A DNA stretch of 9,062 bases from Candidatus Omnitrophota bacterium (GCA_024543015.1 JAMXCY010000030.1:1-9062); one strand, 5' to 3'. Shown: positions 1-6,286, counted from the stretch's first letter. Notes: generated by a model from the sequence alone, not told the origin. Made by a program: numbers and translations.

Positions 1-1463
1 ATGTTGCGAAAATCCAGGCCTAAGTCAAAACTGGGAAATTGAAAATCGGAGTTGAGCACTCCGGCCAAGAAATATCCGTCGTAAGCGATTTCCCATCTAA
101 AATCTATATCTTCAAATTTGTACTCTCCATCAAAGGAATAGACCTGGTTTTTTAGAAAATCCTCCCTGTCGGAGCCTGAGCCTCTGGCGTAGTTAAAAGA
201 AAAAGTTTTATTCTTCTCAGGCGAGAAAAGACTTAAGCTTGCTCCTTCTATATAAGCCTTTTTCTCTTCCTCTACACCCGGTGGTAAAAGCCCAAAGGCC
301 TGACGCTCCTGTCCCCGGAAGACGGTGTAGTGAATGTTCTCATTAAAAGCATCACTTTCCCAGAAAACTCCTCTTAATAGCTCTCCGGGATAAGAAAGAT
401 CGGAAAAACTGGTATAGAAGTCAAAACCGCGCAGATTAAAATTCTTCAACTTGCCCAACTTCCCATCGGTTAAACCCACTGTATAGCTGGTAACTTCATA
501 CTCTTCGTCGAATTTCCTGGCGGTTACAGAAGTATCAAAATCTCCGTAAGGAGTGGGTCCGGCTATCTGCGCCCATTGATTAAAAGAAAGACTGCGCCTG
601 GTTAAGTCTTCCCCTGGATCTCTTCTATGATAACTCTGCCTGTTGGCAGAATAACTGAATCTAAATGGCTCTTCTTCCAGGATAAACATTTCTTCTTCTT
701 TGGGAAGTAAAATGTAAGGGTGGATCACTCCTACGTTAACTGTCCATCTGCCCTGATCATCCCAGATATGCAGGAAAGTTGAGCCAATGTTTTTCCCTGT
801 GATTTTCACTCTGTCGGTATCAATTCTTTCTATTTCTAGCTTTTCCGGCTTCTCCACCAAATACCTGCCTATAGTTGTGGCCTCCATGATTAGGCTTTTA
901 TCCAGCTCTATCTCTATGGTGGTTTTTGGCTGGGTGGCCCATAGTTCATCGTTTAAGTATAAAGTTTTTATCTCTTCTGCCTTAATCTTCTTAATTTTCC
1001 CTTTTCTTTTTGGCTTTCTTGGCACAGGATAAGTAACTTCCTTTAATTCTTCGGCAATTCTTTTTTCCTCTTTATCCAGAACAGAAAAAATAGCCTCTCG
1101 CCTCTTTTTCTCTACAACTGGCGCTTCTTCTTCGGGAAGGCCGACCTTCTCCAGCCACTCTATCGCCCTCTCCATTACCTCTTCTCTGAATGTTATCTCT
1201 TCTTCTGCCTTTATCTCTTCAATAAACTCAATGTATTCCCGGGCCCCCTTGTGTTCGGGCTCAATCAGCAGAACCTTCTTAAATTCATGCAGGGCTGAAG
1301 GGTAATCTCCTTGATCATAATATTCTTTAGCTATTTCGAACAAGAATTGAGCTGCCCGACTGAACCCGGTTTGCGCGTAGGCAGGAGTGGAAATACACAA
1401 GAATAAACACAACGCCATCAGAAACAAAATAAAATAAGCAGAAATAGGTTTTATTTTATCCAT
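1..1463 (-). CDS. Exported TPR / pilus-secretin-N-like / putative outer-membrane beta-barrel protein (3' end cut by window)
   Basis: The frame runs from an ATG at 1463 to the left edge without a stop, giving 487 codons of an unfinished protein. Residues 1-30 form a signal peptide ending AYA. Residues 33-70 resemble one TPR hairpin (YYDQGDYPSALHEFKKVL). Residues 85-165 are charged, and about 148-161 are very Lys-rich. Residues 175-250 match the N-terminal domain placed before pilus secretins (PF13629 type): a TTIEIELDKSL start, then KITGKNIGSTFLHIWDDQG. From about 265 onward the chain is rich in aromatic, strand-like segments alternating with polar turns, as in outer-membrane barrels. No secretin or PapC-type usher motif is visible. 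There is no Cys after the signal peptide. An in-frame stop sits directly before the ATG, which fixes the start, but no Shine-Dalgarno sequence is visible. It follows a chaperone and pilin genes, so a role as export or anchoring pore is inferred, not shown. Confidence 0.8.
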   Translation of the reverse strand, partial: MDKIKPISAYFILFLMALCLFLCISTPAYAQTGFSRAAQFLFEIAKEYYDQGDYPSALHEFKKVLLIEPEHKGAREYIEFIEEIKAEEEITFREEVMERAIEWLEKVGLPEEEAPVVEKKRREAIFSVLDKEEKRIAEELKEVTYPVPRKPKRKGKIKKIKAEEIKTLYLNDELWATQPKTTIEIELDKSLIMEATTIGRYLVEKPEKLEIERIDTDRVKITGKNIGSTFLHIWDDQGRWTVNVGVIHPYILLPKEEEMFILEEEPFRFSYSANRQSYHRRDPGEDLTRRSLSFNQWAQIAGPTPYGDFDTSVTARKFDEEYEVTSYTVGLTDGKLGKLKNFNLRGFDFYTSFSDLSYPGELLRGVFWESDAFNENIHYTVFRGQERQAFGLLPPGVEEEKKAYIEGASLSLFSPEKNKTFSFNYARGSGSDREDFLKNQVYSFDGEYKFEDIDFRWEIAYDGYFLAGVLNSDFQFPSFDLGLDFRN

Positions 1464-1506
1464 TTAGTCTAGACAATAACACTTATAAATTTACTTAATC
1501 TTACTT

Positions 1507-1542
1507 ATTATACTATATACCATAAAATAATTACTCTGTCAA
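1507..1542 (-). promoter_or_regulatory. Sigma70-type promoter for the putative outer-membrane protein gene
   Basis: On the minus strand a perfect -35 TTGACA (1542-1537) is followed after exactly 17 bases by TATATA (1519-1514). A TG one base upstream of it makes an extended -10. An overlapping TATAGT and a perfect TATAAT (1512-1507) lie slightly downstream at longer spacing. Transcription would begin around 1500-1507, giving a leader of roughly 40 bases before the ATG at 1463. This suggests that the last visible gene can be expressed separately from the chaperone gene upstream. Confidence 0.6.
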
Positions 1543-1678
1543 CCTTTTTTTCTTAACTTACCCAGGGGCTAATGAATGATAGAGACAGTAATTAGAACAT
1601 AAGGACAAAAATGAAGCAAGCAGGGGGCTACTACTCAGAAAAGGGTAAGAAGTGCTTTTTGCAGGATGTAACTTATGG

Positions 1679-1698
1679 TATTACAATAGGTTGTAATA
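1679..1698. repeat. 8-bp inverted repeat just after the chaperone gene
   Basis: TATTACAA and TTGTAATA are separated by TAGG, giving a perfect 8-bp stem 16 bases beyond the chaperone stop codon. It is AT-rich and has no following U-run on the minus strand. It could be an mRNA 3'-end structure or an operator for the promoter about 140 bases downstream. Chance is also possible. Confidence 0.35.
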
Positions 1699-1713
1699 AT
1701 TTAAAATAGTTGT

Positions 1714-2529
1714 TTATTCTCTCACCTGTAAAATTTTAAGCTCACCTGTTGCATCTTTAGAAAAATCTATTTCTCTCACCAGCAGGTCTCCTTCTTCTAA
1801 GTCGAAGGAGGTAATTAAGGTATAGCTCCCGGGAGAAATATCATCGGCAAGCGTTAAAGAAAAAGGGGCCTTATCCCCTGGAGAGATATAGATATCATTT
1901 ATCTTTCCTCGGTCAAAAATCATACCCTGATCATCCATTACATAAAAACTGCCCTTGCTGATTATAATTAGATTACCTCGATTGAGGAAATCTCCTTTTA
2001 CTGTATTGCCTTCTGTAGCTATCTTTTCAATCTTTGCCTTTTTTAGACTATCCTCGGCCTCAAGGAAAAAGAGAGAACCCACTCTTCCCAGAATGAGGAT
2101 ATTGGCCCCTTCTTCTGGGCTGGTTATCGCTCCCAGGGAAGTCTCAAAGAATAAAACCGCATAATATCCCCCGCTAACTTCGGCAGGAACTTTGATGGCG
2201 TAGTTTACCTTTTTTTTGCCAAAGGCAGGCAGGATAATTTCCTGAGGAGAGAAGGTGATCCAGTGAGCCAGAGAGAACTCTGTGGAACCGGGAGGAAAAA
2301 ACTTCTTGGCCCCATTATAAGGAGCAATATAGGAGAAGTCTTCCGCATAAACTTTTACCTTGATTTCATCTTCGCTGGGATTTCTGACCGTAAGACTTCC
2401 ACGGATGATTTCTCCTGCTTTTACTTTCAATTTAACCTTAGGCACATCTATAGAAAGATTAAAAGAGAAAGCATTTGCGCTTAAAGAAAGCAGAAGGCAG
2501 AAAAATAAGACAGAAAAGGTCCTTTTCAT
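1714..2529 (-). CDS. Periplasmic fimbrial-chaperone-like protein with two Ig-like domains
   Basis: 271 residues with a signal peptide cleaved after ANA (residue 20). Residues 25-130 form an Ig-like domain with the pattern of pilus chaperones and of the DUF916-type surface-protein partners: GSLTVRNPSEDEIKVKV early, then WITFSPQEIILPAFGKKKVNYAIKVP split by turns, then GGYYAVLFFET. Residues 155-270 form a second, shorter beta domain with PGSYTLITSF near its end. A length of about 250 residues in two beta domains is typical for PapD-like chaperones. There are no Cys in the mature protein and no membrane anchor. It lies 78 bases after the pilin-like subunit gene, so its clients are probably that subunit and the related modules upstream. 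A weak AAAGAG ribosome site lies 4 bases before the ATG. It could instead be a structural or anchoring Ig protein; I favour a chaperone by context. Confidence 0.72.
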   Translation of the reverse strand: MKRTFSVLFFCLLLSLSANAFSFNLSIDVPKVKLKVKAGEIIRGSLTVRNPSEDEIKVKVYAEDFSYIAPYNGAKKFFPPGSTEFSLAHWITFSPQEIILPAFGKKKVNYAIKVPAEVSGGYYAVLFFETSLGAITSPEEGANILILGRVGSLFFLEAEDSLKKAKIEKIATEGNTVKGDFLNRGNLIIISKGSFYVMDDQGMIFDRGKINDIYISPGDKAPFSLTLADDISPGSYTLITSFDLEEGDLLVREIDFSKDATGELKILQVRE

Positions 2530-2554
2530 TTTACTCTTTGCTTTCAGATTAGAT

Positions 2555-2604
2555 TATTTAAACAGCCCCCTTTTCCTCTTCAAAGCAAGAGGGCTGTTTA
2601 AATA
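2555..2604 (-). promoter_or_regulatory. Intercistronic stem-loop after the pilin-like gene
   Basis: The arms TATTTAAACAGCCC (2555-2568) and its exact complement (2591-2604) make a 14-bp perfect stem around a 22-base loop, which can fold further through CTCTT/AAGAG-type pairing. On the minus transcript it begins 3 bases after the pilin stop codon. No U-run follows, so full termination is unlikely. An RNA-stabilising or partial-attenuation element that keeps pilin mRNA above chaperone mRNA is the likely role, as known for the pap pilus operon. The function here is inferred. Confidence 0.6.
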
Positions 2605-2607
2605 GCC

Positions 2608-3183
2608 TTATGGAGTTAGAGTCAAAGTTATCGAGCCGGTGTAAGTTCCTGTGCTCTTCTCAACACCAATAACTTCTACTCCCGTAGCATCATTTTCTCC
2701 TGTTGCTAGTCCGTAGTAAATCCTCAACCAGCGACCGGAAGTGAAATCAGCCTTGGTGTAACTCTGGCCATTAGCGTCAGCGTAACTGAGCTTATCCAAT
2801 ATATCGGCATCACCAGCATTACCAAACTCGTCAATAAATACGACATTGATGTTGTTGTCCAGGTTGTCGGTTCCGTTAGTTATGGAACTGCTGGTATGAG
2901 TTATGGTCCAGGAACCAGTGTTATCAACAACCCCCGCATCTACTGCGTAGTAACGACCACCTTGTGACCGGAAAATACTGTCGGTGTCATCCCACTCTAA
3001 AGTACCAAAGTCAAGACTTGACAGGTCGGGAGTCCAGGTATCACCGATAATTCTGGATACAGTCACATCTAACTCAGACATAGTAGCGATAGTGGCAGTA
3101 ACGGGCCCTGTCCAAGCAAATGCTAAAGGAACTACCAGCACCGTTATCACCACAACCATTATTGTTCTTAATATCCCTTTCAT
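2608..3183 (-). CDS. Small secreted pilin-like subunit (candidate major fibre subunit)
   Basis: 191 residues with a clear signal peptide (MKGILRTIMVVVITVLVV core, cleavage after AFA at residue 23). The mature part is one beta-rich domain of about 168 residues without Cys. It starts with alternating hydrophobic residues (VTATIATMSELDVTVSRI), a possible donor strand, and ends GTYTGSITLTLTP, like the closing strand of spore-coat-U or DUF4402 type fimbrial subunits. It aligns along its whole length with the C-terminal domain of the GH26 protein: RYYAVDAGVV, the HT-rich strand, NINVVFID, WLRIYYGLATG and the final strand. A strong AGGAGG (3191-3196) lies 7 bases before the ATG, by far the best ribosome site in the locus, which fits an abundant subunit. 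The chaperone-like gene follows after a stem-loop. The exact family is uncertain. Confidence 0.75.
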   Translation of the reverse strand: MKGILRTIMVVVITVLVVPLAFAWTGPVTATIATMSELDVTVSRIIGDTWTPDLSSLDFGTLEWDDTDSIFRSQGGRYYAVDAGVVDNTGSWTITHTSSSITNGTDNLDNNINVVFIDEFGNAGDADILDKLSYADANGQSYTKADFTSGRWLRIYYGLATGENDATGVEVIGVEKSTGTYTGSITLTLTP

Positions 3184-3190
3184 TGTCTTT

Positions 3191-3196
3191 CCTCCT
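3191..3196 (-). promoter_or_regulatory. Strong ribosome binding site of the pilin-like gene
   Basis: AGGAGG on the minus strand, 7 bases from the ATG at 3183, within a purine-rich GGAAGGAGGAAAGACA stretch. The other exported-protein genes here have weak, badly spaced or no recognisable sites, so this one suggests selectively high translation. Confidence 0.8.
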
Positions 3197-3280
3197 TCCT
3201 ACAGTTTATTTTTTAATTCACGATTATCTTCTGCTGCGATTTACTCTTTTTTAAGCTTGCTTTATAGTAACCACCTCACT

Positions 3281-4633
3281 TTATCTTTCCGACAAAGAAT
3301 AAGTTACAGAAGTAGAGTAATTACCAGCGCTAATATCTATAGACGGAGTTAAGCGATAGATAACCTGCAAAGAAGCGTTCTCGCCTTTGTTGTCCGAGAT
3401 AAAAATAGTTGATTCTCCGCTCTCCACAGGTGCAAACTGAGGAAACATCGCTTCCCCTGCCCCTTTCAGCAGTTCCTGGCGCATAGAAAAATACTTGGCA
3501 GCAATAGTATTGCCTTTTAAATCAGTAAGCGGCCGACTGAACGTCTGGCTAATCTGATAAGCAGTTTGCAAATTACTCTCCACATCTATTAAGACTATTT
3601 TTTCCTGCGGTAGGGAATCCGGCTTTAGATTATAAGCCAGGCCTTCACTGGTTACTTTTATATCAAATACTCTTTCCAGGCCCACTACTATATCCAGAGG
3701 AATGATCTTCTGCCGATCTTTTTCCTGGAGACGATAGATTAGTTTTCCTCTATAGATTCCCGATTCTGTATTTTTAAGCTTCTCCGGGTCAATCATAAAA
3801 TTAATTCTGAAACTATCTGTTGCTTCCTGGGAACTGTAAATCAGTGCTTCTGCCTTCTCTAACACAGTGGGGCTTTGGAATTGCTCTTTTGCCGAAATAT
3901 AAAACTTTATTGCACCTTCAGCTAAAACAACTCCTTGATCATTAGCTGGAAAAACCTCCGGCCTCTGGTATATATCTAATCTCCTGCCCGCACTACTCTT
4001 GAGATGAAAATCTACGTATCCGCTGTAGTCCTGTTCCGATTTGGTGCTTAATTTAAGGGTTCTGCCTAACATCTCCATCTGCACCTCAAATTCCAATTGC
4101 GCATTAAACCTTATGTCAAACACCGAGGTTTGGGCGCTGCCTGACTTAGGCTCCAGAACATAGCCAACTCTTCCGTAGAAACTTCCCGGAGTAGTCAATT
4201 TTTTGCCGTCAAAAACATAGACTAACTTAAACGAATCGGAGGTTCCTTGGCCATCAGAAATATACAAAACTTCATCTCTAAAACTCATCGGTTCCTTAAT
4301 GGTTCTGTAGAGGCTGCCCCGGGCATTAGAACCTCTGACAGTATAGAAAGATAAAACATCCTCTTTTAAAGGGCTACCCTTTTCACTGGTAATCGGTTGA
4401 ATAATAATTCGTTTTACTTGATAAGGGATATTGTCCGAGGAAGTTACCGTTATTTTTAGTTCCCGACTAACCAGCGAATCCGTATCAACATTGCCAAAGT
4501 TTAACTTCCTGCCTCCTTCATAGGAAATTACTGAAATAGTAGCTGCATCTGCCTCAAGAGAGAGCAAAGATAAAACACATCCGACAAAGATTATTCGCTT
4601 CAACTGCCTGAATAAAGGCTTTCTGATCATCAT
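3281..4633 (-). CDS. Exported protein of three tandem pilin-like beta modules
   Basis: 450 residues. The signal peptide ends ADA (residue 30) and the only Cys lies inside it. The mature chain consists of three related modules, about residues 32-161, 172-303 and 313-449. Each ends with the same signature: a short turn (YISDGQG, IYSSQEA, FISDNKG), a strand with hydrophobic alternation (SFKLVYVF, SFRINFMI, SLQVIYRL), then G-x-Y or G-S-F-Y and a final Y-x-L strand (GRVGYVL, GKLIYRL, TSVTYSL). This closing strand resembles that of fimbrial subunits. I do not recognise a named family. It lies 3 bases after the stop of the GH26 gene, with no Shine-Dalgarno site, so translation probably depends on coupling. 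A multi-domain fibre, adaptor or anchor protein is a reasonable inference. A second ATG directly follows the first. Confidence 0.7.
   Translation of the reverse strand: MMIRKPLFRQLKRIIFVGCVLSLLSLEADAATISVISYEGGRKLNFGNVDTDSLVSRELKITVTSSDNIPYQVKRIIIQPITSEKGSPLKEDVLSFYTVRGSNARGSLYRTIKEPMSFRDEVLYISDGQGTSDSFKLVYVFDGKKLTTPGSFYGRVGYVLEPKSGSAQTSVFDIRFNAQLEFEVQMEMLGRTLKLSTKSEQDYSGYVDFHLKSSAGRRLDIYQRPEVFPANDQGVVLAEGAIKFYISAKEQFQSPTVLEKAEALIYSSQEATDSFRINFMIDPEKLKNTESGIYRGKLIYRLQEKDRQKIIPLDIVVGLERVFDIKVTSEGLAYNLKPDSLPQEKIVLIDVESNLQTAYQISQTFSRPLTDLKGNTIAAKYFSMRQELLKGAGEAMFPQFAPVESGESTIFISDNKGENASLQVIYRLTPSIDISAGNYSTSVTYSLSER
3287..4540 (-). repeat. Three diverged protein-level repeats in the 450-residue exported protein
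   Basis: Module DNA lies at about 4540-4151, 4120-3725 and 3697-3287. The repeats are seen at protein level only, chiefly as the recurring ISD-like turn, the SF(K/R)-type strand and the closing G-x-Y...Y-x-L strand. They imply old internal duplication of a domain of about 130 residues. Confidence 0.6.
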
Positions 4634-4636
4634 AAA

Positions 4637-6127
4637 TTAATAAGTGAGGGTTAAGGTTACCGAGCCAGCATAAGTCCCGGCGGACTTAGCCACAGTTATC
4701 GGCTCAACTCCAGGAACATCGCCATTGCCAGCAGCTATCCCATAATAAATCCTTAACCAGTTAGCCGCATTATCAATCTGGGCCTTGTTGAAACTAACGC
4801 CATTGCTATCCTGAAAACTGAACTTACCTATTGGCTCTGTTTGGGTTTGCTCCTGGTCCTGCTTTATAAATACTACGTTGATATTCTGATCCAGAGTATC
4901 AATGCCATTACTTACCGCAGTGGTGGTATGAGTGATCACCCATCCAGGCTGATTGGAGATTATCCCTACATCAACAGCATAATGGGAACTGGCCCTAAAT
5001 ATCTTAAATTGCTGGTCATAAGATAAAGCGCCAAACTCCATATGAGGGGAAGCCTGCCAATTGCCATCTCCCACTTTGGTTATATTGACTTTCAGCATAT
5101 TGACACTGGGGATATGCACATTCACCTTTATATTTTGGGGGTTGACCTGACCACCTGGCGGCTCTCCGCTGGAGGCGTGAGAAGTAAAATAGGCATCGCT
5201 GATTGCCTGTCTGAAAGCAGATAAGGCTTCGGCAGAAGAATCAACCCGCCAGTCCCTCTCTTTGTCTTGATTAAGCCAATAAAAGGCTTCTATTTCCGGA
5301 TACTCTTCCTTGATTTTCTGAAAAGTCTCTAATATCCACTCAGCTTTAAGCTCTCCTTCAGCGGAAGCAAATTCTCCGATCATAATGGGTTTATCGCCAA
5401 AAATATCCGTGTTCTGCACGAAACTCTGATAGAGGTCATAAAAAATCTGATCAAAGCTAAGCTGCCAACCCCAGGGTTCACTGGCTGTGGGATAGCCCCA
5501 ATTATACCCGTCTATTCCTATCCAATCTACGTATTCCGGACCGGGATAATACTTTTCCAGGACCGCTGGATCGGCAAGATGATGATTTGGCGACCAGACA
5601 AATTTCACATTGTCCGCTCCTACATCCTGCCTGAAGATATTATGAATATACTGAAAAGCTGACTTGTACCCTTCGGGATTATCCTGCCAGGGATACCACC
5701 CACTAGTGAAAGGATTATCGTCTTGAATCATCTCGTGCCCAAAACGCAAACGCACCTCACCACCCCACTGCTTAGCATCAGAGGCGTAGTTCTGAAGGAA
5801 ACTGTCATAAACACCAGAAGTTATATCGCTTAAATTTACCCAGGGTTCTAAAGTAATGTGTAAAATAGTGCCGGTATTGTAGCCATCATGGTGACGGACA
5901 TTTTCTTCTAAAAAAGAGGTGTTAAAGATGGGTTGATAGATGAGGTTCCATCCTTCATACCATAATACTGAAGAAATGTGTTTTCCGACCATTCCTTCAA
6001 ATTCAGTTATTGCTTCTTTTGTGGGAGGAGATGTTCCCAGGTACGCTCCTATTTCTACCTCTCCCATTACTATCCCGGGAGAAAAAAGTAAAAACAGTCC
6101 TGCCACCAGATAAGTTATCCTTTTCAT
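4637..6127 (-). CDS. Secreted GH26-type glycoside hydrolase fused to a pilin-like domain
   Basis: With the start at 6127 the protein has 496 residues. The frame opens further to 6202 (TTG), but that part overlaps a promoter, and a typical signal peptide (MKRITYLVAGLFLLF, cleavage near VMG, residue 22) starts only at 6127. AAGGG lies close upstream. Residues 23-310 look like a GH26 (beta/alpha)8 domain: RLRFGHEM holds the expected acid/base Glu132, FVWSPN and YVDWIGIDGY follow, and KPIMIGEFAS holds the expected nucleophile Glu252. GH26 enzymes cleave beta-mannans or mixed beta-glucans and other beta-linked polymers; the substrate cannot be told here. A Gly/Pro linker (about 319-333) leads to a C-terminal domain (332-496) homologous to the separate pilin-like subunit, ending GTYAGSVTLTLTY. 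No Cys is present. I infer that the enzyme is carried on, or at the tip of, a fibre built from that subunit. Confidence 0.82.
   Translation of the reverse strand: MKRITYLVAGLFLLFSPGIVMGEVEIGAYLGTSPPTKEAITEFEGMVGKHISSVLWYEGWNLIYQPIFNTSFLEENVRHHDGYNTGTILHITLEPWVNLSDITSGVYDSFLQNYASDAKQWGGEVRLRFGHEMIQDDNPFTSGWYPWQDNPEGYKSAFQYIHNIFRQDVGADNVKFVWSPNHHLADPAVLEKYYPGPEYVDWIGIDGYNWGYPTASEPWGWQLSFDQIFYDLYQSFVQNTDIFGDKPIMIGEFASAEGELKAEWILETFQKIKEEYPEIEAFYWLNQDKERDWRVDSSAEALSAFRQAISDAYFTSHASSGEPPGGQVNPQNIKVNVHIPSVNMLKVNITKVGDGNWQASPHMEFGALSYDQQFKIFRASSHYAVDVGIISNQPGWVITHTTTAVSNGIDTLDQNINVVFIKQDQEQTQTEPIGKFSFQDSNGVSFNKAQIDNAANWLRIYYGIAAGNGDVPGVEPITVAKSAGTYAGSVTLTLTY
4640..5134 (-). other. Pilin-like C-terminal domain of the GH26 protein
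   Basis: This segment encodes about 165 residues that align from end to end with the mature free subunit encoded at 2611-3114. Shared blocks are YAVD-G-(I/V), WxITHT, NG-D-LD-NINVVFI, WLRIYYG-A-G and AK/EKS-GTY-GS-(V/I)TLTLT. Two copies of a subunit domain, one free and one fused to an enzyme, support co-assembly. Confidence 0.8.
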
Positions 6128-6173
6128 TACCCTTGCGTTGATCAGCAATAGCTTCGTCATTATAACTGCGTTA

Positions 6174-6202
6174 ATCATAACATGCGCGTATTTTATTGTC
6201 AA
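6174..6202 (-). promoter_or_regulatory. Strong sigma70-type promoter of the exported-protein operon
   Basis: The -35 TTGACA (6202-6197) and -10 TATGAT (6179-6174) are separated by 17 bases, with a TG one base before the -10. The expected RNA start is near 6167, about 40 bases before the ATG at 6127. A further TATAAT at 6164-6159 has no matching -35. The promoter lies inside the longer open frame of the GH26 gene, which argues against any start upstream of 6127. Confidence 0.68.
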
Positions 6203-6216
6203 TGCTAAATCGGCTC

Positions 6217-6286
6217 AAAAATAAAAAAGCGGCTTGGTCGCCTTTTGTGCCTATTATAGGCATTATTTAGGCCGACTATTAGCCGC
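6217..6286 (-). terminator. Intrinsic terminator with a nested stem
   Basis: On the minus strand GCGGCT (6286-6281) pairs with AGCCGC (6234-6229). Inside, AGTCGGCCT-type bases (6276-6269) pair with AGGCGAC (6243-6237) with one bulge. Innermost is TGCCTA/TAGGCA with a 3-base loop (6262-6248). TTTTTTATTTTT follows directly (6228-6217). It ends the short RNA started at about 6328 and would also stop truA read-through. Confidence 0.72.

Larger units (their letters stand above)
1464..1713. other. 250-base gap between chaperone and outer-membrane protein genes
   Basis: This AT-rich spacer is the longest gene-free gap in the window. It holds the promoter at 1507-1542 and an 8-bp perfect inverted repeat with a 4-base loop, TATTACAA/TTGTAATA, at 1679-1698. 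It also holds a doubtful 32-codon plus-strand frame at 1611-1709. I see no T-tract after the inverted repeat on the minus strand, so it is not a convincing intrinsic terminator for the chaperone gene. The middle part (about 1560-1675) shows nothing else I can name. Confidence 0.6.

Noticed and set aside
787..1032. Plus-strand open frame of 81 codons with hydrophobic content
   Set aside because: It lies opposite the signal-peptide/TPR/secretin-N-like gene, whose minus-strand frame is long and makes good sense; the hydrophobic residues come from antisense reading.
1560..1700. Riboswitch or CRISPR-like array in the gap
   Set aside because: No repeated units with spacers occur in the window, and the gap does not match c-di-GMP or other riboswitch cores that I know.
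1714..3183. Gram-positive WxL surface-protein system (DUF916-like protein beside a secreted beta protein)
   Set aside because: There is no WxL motif pair and no C-terminal membrane anchor in the DUF916-like protein, and the locus has a probable outer-membrane protein. The likeness is restricted to the Ig-like domain.
3240..3280. GG-N10-GC pattern (TGGTTACTATAAAGCA on the minus strand) before the pilin-like gene, as a sigma54 promoter
   Set aside because: Only the invariant GG and GC fit; the flanking -24 and -12 bases are poor, and no sigma70 pair is convincing there either.
2984..3352. Plus-strand open frame of 122 codons
   Set aside because: It covers the antisense of the pilin-like gene start, its ribosome site and the end of the three-module gene. 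It has no ribosome site or protein family features.
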